A stretch of DNA of 49,270 nucleotides, from the NCBI GenBank assembly GCA_002413785.1, contig DHXR01000046.1, positions 1-49,270 of the forward strand, in the 5' to 3' direction. The translations under genes and the position numbers were made by a program. Below the pieces are notes generated by a model. It did not search any database. It was not told where the DNA came from and was given only the letters and a program-made list of their open reading frames with translations. Below, one piece after another: positions 8,572 through 15,958 of this stretch; position 1 is the first letter of the stretch; each line of letters starts with the position of its first letter. The stretch comes from Mucilaginibacter sp. UBA5151 (lineage in GTDB: Bacteria > Bacteroidota > Bacteroidia > Sphingobacteriales > Sphingobacteriaceae).

Positions 8572-9345
8572 TTAATCGAAAGCATTAATGATGGCGTCGG
8601 CTTCACTGCCGGAATCTTCCCGCCCCGTTAATTTTGAAAATATGCGTTCGAGGGTATCGCTGTGGTTTTGTTTTAACGACTCGAAAGTACCATCGGCAAT
8701 TATTTCGCCTTTATTGATCAGCAATATCCTGTCGGCAACTTTTTCAACAATATCCATCATGTGCGAGCAATAAAATATCGTTTTTCCTTCCTTCGCCAGC
8801 CGCATGATCAGTTCCTTTATCATGATCACCGCGTTAGCGTCCAACCCGGATAAAGGCTCATCCAATATGATGATCTTTGGATTATGGATAATCCCGGCAA
8901 TCAGCAACACCTTTTGCTTCATCCCTTTTGAAAAAGTGTCCATCCGATCGTCGGTATTACTGGCCAGGCCAAATGCCACGAGCAGTTTTTTTGCCCTGTC
9001 GTGCAGGGATGCTTCCTCCATACCGTACAGTTTGCCGATAAAGTCGAGGTATTCCATGGGTGTAAGCACATCATAGATCTCGGCGTTTTCGGGGACATAG
9101 CCGATCAGTTTTTTTATTTCCAGCGGATCATCGGCCATGCTGAAGCCGTTCACAAACACTTCGCCTTCAAAATCGGGGATCAGGCCCGCTAATATCTTTA
9201 CCGTAGTTGATTTCCCGGCGCCGTTCGGCCCGATATAACCCAAAACCTGTCCGGGGAAAATATCAAGCGAAAGGTTTTTTAAGACCAGTTTTGAACCGTA
9301 AGATTTAGATAAATTGCGGATTTGGATAATAGGTGTATCACTCAT
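8572..9345 (-). CDS. ABC transporter ATP-binding protein
   Basis: A 257-residue nucleotide-binding subunit. Walker A is GPNGAGKST (39-47), the signature is FSKGMKQK (about 138-145, the LSGGQ-variant usual in ABC-2 exporters), Walker B is IIILDEP (158-164) and the switch histidine lies in FYCSHMMD. It belongs to the CcmA/DRR-like ABC-2 export group. It is the first gene of a two-gene minus-strand operon with the permease. The C-terminal tail after about residue 220 is variable and acidic. Export substrate unknown. Confidence 0.93.
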   Translation of the reverse strand: MSDTPIIQIRNLSKSYGSKLVLKNLSLDIFPGQVLGYIGPNGAGKSTTVKILAGLIPDFEGEVFVNGFSMADDPLEIKKLIGYVPENAEIYDVLTPMEYLDFIGKLYGMEEASLHDRAKKLLVAFGLASNTDDRMDTFSKGMKQKVLLIAGIIHNPKIIILDEPLSGLDANAVIMIKELIMRLAKEGKTIFYCSHMMDIVEKVADRILLINKGEIIADGTFESLKQNHSDTLERIFSKLTGREDSGSEADAIINAFD

Positions 9346-9489
9346 AAATTGTTGAATGGAATGTGGGCGTAAGGTAAAAAATAATTATTCCGGTTTATAG
9401 CAAAATCAAAGGCAAAAGAAATTTACATTTTAATTCTCCATGTCAGCTGTGCCTTCTTCGCGCAGGGCACTCGCTTTTTAAAAGCGATT

Positions 9490-9638
9490 GCCCCGTGGGG
9501 GCTACCCGTTTGTAGCATTTGATTACCCACCTGGCAATTGCCCCGTTCAGGGGTTACCCTTCGCGAATGGGTAACCCCTGAACGGGGTAATATTTTGCTG
9601 TGATTTTTCTTTCTACAAACGGGTTGCCCCTCCGGGGC
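9490..9638. repeat. three-tier palindromic REP-like element
   Basis: The 500-bp gap between the ABC operon and pdhB contains this element. The outer arms are GCCCCGTGGGGGCTACCCG... (9490-9515) and its near complement ending at 9638 (CTACAAACGGGTTGCCCC...); each arm itself folds. The inner arms 9537-9559 and 9569-9591 pair almost perfectly around the centre TTCGCGAA. The same architecture with different bases forms the core of the element at 37087-37300. A half copy lies at 28589-28663. Confidence 0.85.
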
Positions 9639-9786
9639 AGGAATAGCTGGTGAATTTCCCGTCAGTATATGGTACCTTTAGTTTTTTTTATTAAAAACGA
9701 TTTCCCCGCTTCTTTGCGCTCTTTTGGTAAAAAATTAATCTCCCGGTTTGCTAAACGTAAAAACATTGCCGTAATAAAAGCACAAA

Positions 9787-9816
9787 TTGCAAATCACACA
9801 TCATTGCTTATATTTG
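9787..9816 (+). promoter_or_regulatory. Bacteroidota-type promoter of pdhB
   Basis: TTG at 9787-9789, then 19 bases, then TATATTTG at 9809-9816. This matches the consensus TTTG-N19-21-TAnnTTTG of the Bacteroidota primary sigma factor. Transcription would begin near 9823, giving a leader of about 20 nt before the ATG at 9846. This rules out the longer frame that opens at 9669. Confidence 0.8.
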
Positions 9817-9845
9817 CATTCGCAAAAAAGGAATTTAATAATACG

Positions 9846-10829
9846 ATGAGAGAAATACAGTTCAGAGAAGCGCTTCGGGAAGCAATGCAGGAAGAAATGC
9901 GCAAGGATGAGAATATATACCTGATGGGTGAAGAAGTTGCCCAATACAATGGCGCTTATAAAGTTAGCCAGGGCATGCTCGACGAATTCGGCGCCAAGCG
10001 TGTGATTGATACGCCCATCTCTGAAGCTGGTTTTACCGGTATCGGTATTGGCTCCGCCATGAATGGTTTACGGCCGATTATCGAGTTTATGACCTTTAAC
10101 TTTTCGTTAGTGGCCATCGACCAGATCATTAACGGCGCGGCAAAAATTATGTCGATGAGCGGCGGGCAGTTTTCTGTTCCCATCGTTTTCCGCGGCCCTA
10201 CAGGCAATGCCGGTATGCTCAGCTCGCAGCACAGCCAGTGTTTCGAAAACTGGTTTGCCAATTGCCCCGGCTTAAAAGTGGTTGTACCATCAAACCCTTA
10301 TGATGCAAAAGGCTTATTAAAATCATGTATCATTGATCCCGATCCGGTTATTTTTATGGAGTCGGAACTGATGTACGGCGATAAAGGGCCTGTACCGGAA
10401 GAAACATATTATATTCCGCTGGGCAAAGCTAATGTGACCAAAGAAGGCACTGATGTTACCCTGGTAGGTTTTGGCAAGATCATGAAAGTGGTTAATGCCG
10501 CTGCCGCCGAACTTGAAAAAGAAGGCATCCATGCTGAAGTGATCGACCTGCGTACCGTGCGCCCGATTGATTATGACACCGTGATCGCTTCCGTTAAAAA
10601 AACAAACCGTTTAGTAATTGTTGAAGAAAGCTGGCCTTTAGGTTCTATAGCTACCGAAGTTGCCTTTAAGGTACAAAGAGACGCATTTGATTACCTTGAT
10701 GCACCGGTATTGCGCATAATGGGCGGCGATGTTCCCCTGCCTTACGCGCCAACATTGATCCAGGAATACCTTCCAAACCCTGAGAGAGTGATCAAGGCGG
10801 TTAAGGAAGTTATGTATGTGACTAAATAA
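9846..10829 (+). CDS. pdhB: pyruvate dehydrogenase E1 component, beta subunit
   Basis: A 327-residue E1-beta subunit of the 2-oxoacid dehydrogenase complex, which decarboxylates pyruvate with thiamine diphosphate and passes the acetyl group to E2. It begins MREIQFREAL and shows the family blocks GEEVAQYNGAYKVSQG, DTPISEAGFTGIGIG and FRGPTGNAGMLSSQHSQ. It ends with a transketolase C-terminal domain (RTVRPIDYDT, VEESWPLGS). Length is standard. The chosen ATG follows a strong promoter by about 30 nt. The alpha subunit and E2 are not adjacent, so this gene stands alone here. Confidence 0.93.
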   Translation: MREIQFREALREAMQEEMRKDENIYLMGEEVAQYNGAYKVSQGMLDEFGAKRVIDTPISEAGFTGIGIGSAMNGLRPIIEFMTFNFSLVAIDQIINGAAKIMSMSGGQFSVPIVFRGPTGNAGMLSSQHSQCFENWFANCPGLKVVVPSNPYDAKGLLKSCIIDPDPVIFMESELMYGDKGPVPEETYYIPLGKANVTKEGTDVTLVGFGKIMKVVNAAAAELEKEGIHAEVIDLRTVRPIDYDTVIASVKKTNRLVIVEESWPLGSIATEVAFKVQRDAFDYLDAPVLRIMGGDVPLPYAPTLIQEYLPNPERVIKAVKEVMYVTK

Positions 10830-10880
10830 GCCCTCTCTAATCCGATAGCTATCGGATCTCCCCCGGTTGGGGAGACTTTG
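10830..10880. repeat. composite repeat: CCCTCTCTAA / palindrome / TCTCC...GGAGACTTT
   Basis: Directly after the pdhB stop. CCCTCTCTAA (10831-10840), then the perfect 18-bp palindrome ATCCGATAGCTATCGGAT (10840-10857), then TCTCCCCC...GGGGAGACTTTG. The same order, with a different palindrome (a CCTGCC/GGCAGG one), is found inside murF at 27836-27898. This suggests that a second palindromic element inserted at the same point of a common host repeat. Confidence 0.8.
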
Positions 10881-10893
10881 AAGAATATTTGTG

Positions 10894-10924
10894 AAGCCCT
10901 CCGGTAAATTGGGGGGCTTTTTTT
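10894..10924 (+). terminator. intrinsic terminator of pdhB
   Basis: AAGCCCTCC (10894-10902) pairs, with one G-T wobble, with GGGGGGCTT (10911-10919) and is followed by a T run. It lies 65 bases past the pdhB stop. Confidence 0.75.
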
Positions 10925-11019
10925 ATGCCTCACCCTGCCTGCTTTTTGAAAAAGAAATAAAATGCCTTATATTCGTTTTATGGAAAAGGGCGTGAAATGG
11001 CAAATGTAAATGAACCGTT

Positions 11020-11079
11020 ATGCCAAAAATATTTGAATATCTGGGGATAATACCAAAAATTTCAAATAAATTAAGATGA
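11020..11079 (+). pseudogene. collapsed DUF4160 remnant upstream of DUF2442
   Basis: A 19-codon frame beginning MPKIFEYLGII and ending SNKLR. The first eleven residues look like the usual start of DUF4160 proteins, which typically continue with an HEPIHVH-type motif and run to about 80 residues. The last residues could be the usual basic tail. The middle is gone, consistent with an internal deletion. The stop TGA (11077-11079) overlaps the ATG of the next gene (11076-11078), which keeps the translational coupling of a DUF4160-DUF2442 pair. Alternative: a short leader that matches by chance. Confidence 0.6.
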
Positions 11080-11360
11080 AAATAGTTCAGGATTATAATA
11101 TTAATAAATCGACTGATTTAATAGAAGTTATAGCTGCCAACTATATTGGAGACTATGCCATCAGGATTTTATTTACCGACGGAAATGAGAAAGTGGTGGA
11201 TTTTAAACCGTTCCTCACTAAATCACTCCATCCTTCCATTTCCAGGTATCTCGATGAAAGCCTGTTTAAACAGTTTAAAATAAGCAACGGCAACTTAAAC
11301 TGGAATGATTATGATTTAATATTCCCGATTCATAATTTGTATGACGGAATAATCGACTAA
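11076..11360 (+). CDS. DUF2442 domain protein
   Basis: A 94-residue protein of the DUF2442 type, with the family's FTDGNEKVVDFKPFL segment (about 34-48) and the NLNWNDYDLIFP block (about 74-85). DUF2442 genes usually sit just downstream of DUF4160 genes and the pair behaves like a small accessory module, often called toxin-antitoxin-like. Its biochemical role is not established. Here the partner is reduced to a 19-codon scrap, so this gene is a widow or is kept for itself. It starts at an ATGA overlap. Confidence 0.78.
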   Translation: MKIVQDYNINKSTDLIEVIAANYIGDYAIRILFTDGNEKVVDFKPFLTKSLHPSISRYLDESLFKQFKISNGNLNWNDYDLIFPIHNLYDGIID

Positions 11361-11539
11361 TCATTTATGGGTCCGGTTTTAGATTCGACAACTTTTAAAA
11401 AGTTGTCGAATCTTTAAAAATCCGGTGAAGTTGAAAACCGAAGCCATGCACAACCACGGATTACAAACCTCGCGGGAGCGGGGAATGGTGTAAATAAAAA
11501 AGCCATTACATTAACACTAATATTTGTAAATTTGAAATT

Positions 11540-11842
11540 ATGAATAGCATAATCGAATCCCATTTATCAGAAATAAAAGATTTAATGCGTAGCTATGGCG
11601 TAATTAAAGCTTACCTGTTTGGCAGTGCCGCTATTGGAGATATGCATGATGATAGTGATGTGGACTTTATGGTTAGGTTTAATCCTGAACTGAATTATAC
11701 AGATTACGGCAACAATTACTTCCAGCTTATATACGCTTTACAAAAGCTGCTTAAAAAAGATGTAGATATCGTTGCAGAAGAAACCATCACGAATCCTTAC
11801 TTACTTCAAACTATAAACAGTCAAAAAATAACTGTTTTATGA
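11540..11842 (+). CDS. mntA: MntA-type minimal nucleotidyltransferase antitoxin
   Basis: A 100-residue nucleotidyltransferase-fold protein. The motif GSAAIGDMHDDSDVDFMV (about 28-45) is the GSxxxG...SDxD catalytic signature, and a third acidic residue is in KDVDIVAEE. In MntA-HepT systems this antitoxin adds AMP groups to a tyrosine of the HEPN toxin and silences it. The stop overlaps the toxin start by 4 nt (ATGA at 11839-11842). A TAAATTTG box at 11527-11534, 5 bases before the ATG, could be a -7 element giving a leaderless message, but no good -33 box is seen. Confidence 0.9.
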   Translation: MNSIIESHLSEIKDLMRSYGVIKAYLFGSAAIGDMHDDSDVDFMVRFNPELNYTDYGNNYFQLIYALQKLLKKDVDIVAEETITNPYLLQTINSQKITVL

Positions 11843-12183
11843 GCATTGAAGAGAAGAAGCTGCTTACAGATGTTATCGTATGTATTTCATCCATCAATGA
11901 TCATCTTGAGGGGCGCAGAAGTTTTGATGAATATCTTAAAAATAAAACCAAGAGACGCGCTGTAGAACGGGAACTTGAAATTATTGGTGAAGCAATCAGC
12001 AAGCTATTAAAAATTAATCCGGGTATTTCAATTTCATACGCAAGGCAAATTGTAGATCTCCGGAATAAGGTGATTCATGCTTACGATAACGTAAACGACA
12101 TTGTAATCTGGAGTATAATAATGAATCATTTACCAACGCTAAAATTGGAAGTTGAGCTATTAATTGAAGATAATATTGAATAA
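11839..12183 (+). CDS. hepT: HepT-type HEPN ribonuclease toxin
   Basis: A 114-residue all-helical HEPN protein. The RNase motif R-x4-H-x-Y is complete in RNKVIHAYDNV (about 75-85). The tyrosine is the one adenylylated by MntA in studied pairs, so toxin and control site both look intact. It begins in an ATGA overlap with the antitoxin, as usual. With the adjacent DUF2442 gene it forms a small patch of accessory defence or addiction genes between two housekeeping genes (pdhB and tex). Confidence 0.9.
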   Translation: MSIEEKKLLTDVIVCISSINDHLEGRRSFDEYLKNKTKRRAVERELEIIGEAISKLLKINPGISISYARQIVDLRNKVIHAYDNVNDIVIWSIIMNHLPTLKLEVELLIEDNIE

Positions 12184-12465
12184 AATTATTTCATGTCACA
12201 AAATGCCTCAACCAGCGAACTTTAATTTGTACCAGGCAAATGATTGTTTAATTCAATACGCCTCTTGATAATTCCCTCCGAATTCCGTATTTTTGATTAA
12301 ATCCGACGCCTGATTTTAGCATTGTGCAGCAGCAATAAAAGCGCTATAAATATTTCCACATGCGCTTGATTCATCATTTTTTTAACAAATCCGTTGCTTC
12401 ACTTTGGCGCTTTTTGTATATTTACCTGATTAACAACATATTAAAAAAAATAAAGCCTTTTTTTT
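12184..12465. other. AT-rich intergenic stretch with no recognised content
   Basis: 282 bases after hepT. I see no convincing coding frame, tRNA, terminator or promoter. A frame opening at 12360 continues into the following hairpin array but has no codon character of its own. Confidence 0.5.
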
Positions 12466-12633
12466 ACGGGGAGCTAAACGCATTTAGCTCCTCAACCTGC
12501 AAAAATTACGAGAGGCTAAACGAGTTTAGCCTCTCAACTTGCAAAAATTACGAGGGGCTAAACGTATTTAGCTCCTCAAACTGTTAAAATTACGAGAAGC
12601 TAAACGCATTTAGATCCTCGTAATTTTGAAAAT
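12466..12633. repeat. array of four 42-bp hairpin units
   Basis: Exact period of 42 bases, copies starting at 12466, 12508, 12550 and 12592. Each unit is a stem such as GAGGCTAAACG...TTTAGCCTC followed by a linker AAC(C/T)TG(C/T)(A/T)AAAATT. Stem changes are partly compensated between copies. In the last copy an outer stem AAAATTACGAG/CTCGTAATTTT replaces the linker, like a closing terminator. There are no unique spacers, so this is not a CRISPR array. 42 is a multiple of 3, so one frame runs through the first copies, but I do not regard it as coding. Confidence 0.9.
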
Positions 12634-12726
12634 ACGATCCGTCCTGGGAAGAAAACCTTGCCCATTTGTTGATAAACTCCCCTTGACTATTAAACCGATT
12701 CTGCCCAACTTCGCAGTCCATTATTT

Positions 12727-12860
12727 GTGGGATTTCACCGATATGAAAAAATGATTACACTGATTTAAATGCTGAAATCAAAATCGGTGTAATCCCACAA
12801 AAAAATCGGCGTAATCCATAATAATAATCGGTGTAATCAAAAATAATAATCTGTGAAATC
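12727..12860. repeat. inverted cluster of AATCGGTGTAATC word repeats, ending inside the tex start
   Basis: Reverse-orientation copies at 12727-12742 and 12753-12766; forward copies AATCGG(T/C)GTAATC at 12782-12798, 12804-12817 and 12826-12838; and a diverged copy AATCTGTGAAATC at 12848-12860. The arm 12727-12742 is complementary to 12783-12798 with one mismatch. The last copy contains the GTG start codon of tex (12853). Nearly the same word occurs in frame in the topoisomerase A tail (43220-43310). Confidence 0.88.
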
Positions 12861-15123
12861 ATTCTATAAAAAAATAGCCGCCGAGCTTTCCATAGCCGAA
12901 AAACAGGTGAGCGCTACTGTTGAATTGCTTGATGAAGGCGCTACAGTCCCCTTTATTTCGCGTTACCGTAAGGAAATGACCGGGACGTTAGACGAGGTAC
13001 AGGTTGCCGCTATTCGCGACCGTGTGCAGCAACTGCGCGACCTGGATAAACGCCGCGAGGCTATCCTGAAATCGCTGACCGATATGGGCAAGCTGACGCC
13101 GGAACTGGAAAAGCAGATCAATGAGGCGGAAACGATGGTTGCCCTGGAGGATATTTACCTGCCTTATCGTCCGAAAAGAAAAACACGTGCCACCACAGCC
13201 CGCGAAAAAGGGCTGCAACCCCTGGCCGACCTGCTGATGGAGCAAAAAAGGATAGATCCTGAAACCGAGGCAGCCAAATATATTGATGAAGAAAAAGGCG
13301 TTAAAACCTTTGAAGAAGCCTTAGCCGGGGCAAGGGATATTATCGCTGAGTTTATCAGTGAAAATGCTGAAATGCGCACCCAGATGCGCAGCTTGTTTAT
13401 TGAGAAGGGTACTTTTCAGTCGAAGGTTGTTGAAGGCAAGGAACAGGAGGGCATAAAGTATAAGGACTATTTTGACTGGACAGAGCCTGTGAAATCAGTT
13501 CCTTCCCACCGTATTTTAGCTATGCGCCGTGGGGAAAAAGAAGAAATTTTGTGGCTGGACATAAAACCTGCCGAAGAGGAAGCCATCGACCTGCTGGAAA
13601 AAGCATTTGTAATTGGCAATAACCCCAGCGCCGATCAGGTAAAACAAGCCGTTACCGATGGCTACAAACGTCTGCTGAAACCATCTATGGAAACAGAAGT
13701 GCGCCTGTTTACCAAAAAGAAAGCGGACGAAGAAGCTATCCGGGTTTTTGCGGAGAATGCACGCCAGCTTTTATTGGGCGCGCCGCTTGGTCAAAAACGC
13801 ACCATGGCTATTGACCCCGGTTTCCGCACAGGCTGCAAGGTGGTTTGTCTGGATGAACAAGGGAAACTGCTGGAATATACGGCGATTTTCCCGCATACCG
13901 GCCTTGGTCAAGCGAAAGAAGCTGACAAAACAACCCGGTACCTTTTCGAAAAATATAATATCGAAGCCATAGCTATTGGCAACGGAACTGCCGGTCGTGA
14001 AACGGAAGTGTTTGTTCGCAACCTTAACCTGCCAAACGCGGCCATCGTAATGGTGAACGAAAGCGGCGCATCCATCTATTCGGCATCGGATGTGGCCAGG
14101 GAAGAGTTCCCGGATAAGGATATAACCGTGCGTGGCGCAGTATCTATAGGCCGCCGTTTAATGGACCCGCTGGCTGAACTGGTGAAGATAGACCCGAAAT
14201 CCATCGGCGTAGGCCAATACCAGCACGATGTGGACCAAACAAAATTGCAAACTTCGCTGGATGATACGGTAATGAGCTGCGTAAACGCGGTAGGCGTGGA
14301 GCTTAATACCGCATCGAAGCAAATACTGGCCTATGTATCTGGTCTGGGTCCGCAACTGGCGCAAAATATTGTAGATTACCGCGATCAGAACGGCGCTTTC
14401 AAACGCCGTGACCAGTTAAAAAAGGTATCCCGCCTCGGTGATAAAGCTTTTGAACAGGCTGCCGGTTTTTTGCGCATCCATCATGCGGAAAATCCACTGG
14501 ATACCAGCGCCGTACACCCGGAAAGATATGCCCTTGTTGAGCAAATGGCCAAAGACCTTAAATGTTCTGTTAAAGACCTGATGGGGGATGATAAACTGCG
14601 TAAGAGTATCCCGCTGCTTAAATACACATCGGATACCGTAGGCTTACCCACATTGAACGATATTATAGCCGAGCTGGCCAAACCCGGCCGCGACCCGCGT
14701 GAACAGTTTGAAGCTTTCAGCTTTACAGAAGGCGTAAATGCCATCGGCGACCTGAAAATCGGCATGAAACTGCCGGGCATAGTAACCAATATCACTAATT
14801 TTGGCGCTTTTGTGGATATTGGCGTTCATCAGGACGGACTGATACATTTAAGCCAGATCACCAACCGCTTTATTAAAGATGCCAACGAAGTACTCAAAGT
14901 TGCCCAAAAGGTGGAAGTAACGGTAACGGATGTGGATATTAACCGCAAGCGTATTGCCCTTTCGATGAAGGAAAACGAGCCAAAACCTGTAGAAAGAGAA
15001 AGAAGGGAGCCCGCTAAGGTGCAGAGGCCTGCACAAAAGCCGGTATTTAATAAAAGACCCGAACCCCTGGTTGAAAGCGACCTGCAAATTAAACTGGCAG
15101 CATTGAAGGATAAATTCAGGTAG
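12853..15123 (+). CDS. tex: Tex-family S1 RNA-binding transcription accessory protein
   Basis: A 756-residue Tex protein, a nucleic-acid-binding factor linked to transcription and RNA metabolism. Domains in order: Tex N-terminal helices (1-190, with EGATVPFISRYRKEMTG), a YqgF/RNase H-like core (about 315-450, AIDPGFRTGCKVV), helix-hairpin-helix (about 488-560, SGLGPQLAQNIVDYR) and an S1 domain (about 638-706, TNFGAFVDIGVHQDGLIH). A basic tail rich in Pro/Arg/Lys follows. The start is GTG at 12853: an in-frame TAA lies two codons upstream and no ATG precedes the conserved region. That GTG sits in a word-repeat copy. Confidence 0.92.
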   Translation: MKSFYKKIAAELSIAEKQVSATVELLDEGATVPFISRYRKEMTGTLDEVQVAAIRDRVQQLRDLDKRREAILKSLTDMGKLTPELEKQINEAETMVALEDIYLPYRPKRKTRATTAREKGLQPLADLLMEQKRIDPETEAAKYIDEEKGVKTFEEALAGARDIIAEFISENAEMRTQMRSLFIEKGTFQSKVVEGKEQEGIKYKDYFDWTEPVKSVPSHRILAMRRGEKEEILWLDIKPAEEEAIDLLEKAFVIGNNPSADQVKQAVTDGYKRLLKPSMETEVRLFTKKKADEEAIRVFAENARQLLLGAPLGQKRTMAIDPGFRTGCKVVCLDEQGKLLEYTAIFPHTGLGQAKEADKTTRYLFEKYNIEAIAIGNGTAGRETEVFVRNLNLPNAAIVMVNESGASIYSASDVAREEFPDKDITVRGAVSIGRRLMDPLAELVKIDPKSIGVGQYQHDVDQTKLQTSLDDTVMSCVNAVGVELNTASKQILAYVSGLGPQLAQNIVDYRDQNGAFKRRDQLKKVSRLGDKAFEQAAGFLRIHHAENPLDTSAVHPERYALVEQMAKDLKCSVKDLMGDDKLRKSIPLLKYTSDTVGLPTLNDIIAELAKPGRDPREQFEAFSFTEGVNAIGDLKIGMKLPGIVTNITNFGAFVDIGVHQDGLIHLSQITNRFIKDANEVLKVAQKVEVTVTDVDINRKRIALSMKENEPKPVERERREPAKVQRPAQKPVFNKRPEPLVESDLQIKLAALKDKFR

Positions 15124-15125
15124 AA

Positions 15126-15175
15126 AAAACCGGCGGGTAGAGACGCGATGCATCGCGTCTCTACCCGCCGGTTTT
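15126..15175. terminator. 50-bp perfect palindrome, shared terminator of tex and the Lrp gene
   Basis: A loopless, perfect 50-bp palindrome centred at 15150/15151 between convergent stops. The centre is AGACGCGATGCATCGCGTCT, flanked by TAGAG/CTCTA and GGCGGG/CCCGCC and ending in A4/T4 runs that suit both strands. The 20-bp centre recurs at 26592-26611. I recall similar palindromes as dispersed repeats in other genomes, including cyanobacteria. Confidence 0.88.
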
Positions 15176-15186
15176 ATAGGCAGATC

Positions 15187-15663
15187 TTACTCCAAAGTGA
15201 TCTGCCGCCTGATACTTTCTTCCAGCGAAATGAAAGTTTCAGTACGCTGAATGCCTTTTACGCCCTGTATCTGCTCGTTTAATACTTCGCGTAAATGGGT
15301 GGTATCGTGGCATACAATTTTGGCAAAAATGCTGTAGCTGCCGGTGGTGTAATGCAGTTCAACAATCTCTTTAACGGTTTTTAACTGCTTCACAGCATCA
15401 TGGTACTGGGAACCTTTTTCAAGAAATATTCCCAAAAAAGCAGTTATATCGTAGCCTAATTTCTGCGGGTCAACCTCCAGGCTGGCGCCTTTGATTACGC
15501 CCATTTCTTCCAACTTTTTCATCCGCACGTGGATAGTTCCGCCGGAAACTATCAACTCTTTAGCAATCTCGGTGTATGGAGTGGTCGCATTTTTCATTAA
15601 TATGGATAAAATCTGTATGTCGAGATTATCAATTTCTAAATTTTGAGCTTTTCTGTGGGACAT
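15187..15663 (-). CDS. Lrp/AsnC family transcriptional regulator
   Basis: A 158-residue feast/famine regulator. The winged helix-turn-helix is about residues 10-60 (LDIQILSILMKNATTPYTEIA, then SGGTIHVRMKKLEEMGVIKGA). The RAM ligand-binding domain is about 75-150 (AFLGIFLEKG, LHYTTGSYSIFAKIV). Such proteins sense amino acids and bind upstream of target genes. It is divergent from the tRNA-like pair, whose promoter starts 73 bases upstream of this start codon, so mutual control is possible but unproven. It converges with tex over the palindromic terminator. Confidence 0.93.
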   Translation of the reverse strand: MSHRKAQNLEIDNLDIQILSILMKNATTPYTEIAKELIVSGGTIHVRMKKLEEMGVIKGASLEVDPQKLGYDITAFLGIFLEKGSQYHDAVKQLKTVKEIVELHYTTGSYSIFAKIVCHDTTHLREVLNEQIQGVKGIQRTETFISLEESIRRQITLE

Positions 15664-15735
15664 AAATTCGAATAATTATATTTATATACAAGAATAATTA
15701 AAATCTGATAAAAATACAAATATTTTGTTGAAATA

Positions 15736-15767
15736 TTTGCAATGAATGGATAGTCCTGTTAGATTTG
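15736..15767 (+). promoter_or_regulatory. Bacteroidota-type promoter of the tRNA-like pair
   Basis: TTTG at 15736-15739, 20 bases, TAGATTTG at 15760-15767: an exact fit to TTTG-N19-21-TAnnTTTG. The start point would be near 15774, about 43 bases before the first RNA. No protein-coding frame starts downstream on this strand. Confidence 0.8.
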
Positions 15768-15816
15768 TATCAAGCGAATGACAAAAGCTTAGCGTTCTTT
15801 AAAAAATAAAAAACAT

Positions 15817-15928
15817 TGTTGGGTGGTGAAATTTTAGGCAGACACACCTCCTTGTCCCGGTGGCGGAGAATTTGGAAAACCCGAAGCGGGCTAACCACTC
15901 TGTGAAGGTTCGAATCCTTCCCCAACAG
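15817..15928 (+). tRNA. tRNA-like RNA 1, class II, GUC at anticodon position
   Basis: Cloverleaf parts: acceptor TGTTGGG (15817-15823) with CCCAACA (15921-15927), discriminator G928; D stem GTG/CAC; anticodon stem CCTCC (15847-15851) with GGTGG (15859-15863), one T-T mismatch; 7-nt loop TTGTCCC, so GTC at 34-36; T arm GAAGG-TTCGAAT-CCTTC (15904-15920). The variable region is about 39 nt: stem CGGAG/CTCTG, then TGG/CCA, then hairpin CCCG-AAG-CGGG. CCA is not encoded. At 112 nt it is far longer than tRNA-Leu or tRNA-Ser. The D region recalls tRNA-Leu, while G73 fits Ser or Asp. It may be a tRNA or a tRNA-shaped regulatory RNA. Confidence 0.75.
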
Positions 15929-15958
15929 CAAATTCCAGGCAAGCTGGAATTTATATCC

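Noticed and set aside
9669..9845. N-terminal extension of pdhB by 59 residues
   Set aside because: The extension covers the -33/-7 promoter and has no family similarity; the standard E1-beta start is MREIQFREAL at 9846.
12360..12587. 75-codon frame running into the 42-bp hairpin array, giving 14-residue protein repeats
   Set aside because: The period 42 is divisible by three, so any open frame continues through the array; there is no start signal or codon character, and the array is better explained by its stems.
12466..12633. CRISPR array
   Set aside because: Units are head to tail with no unique spacers, only four copies, and no cas genes are present.
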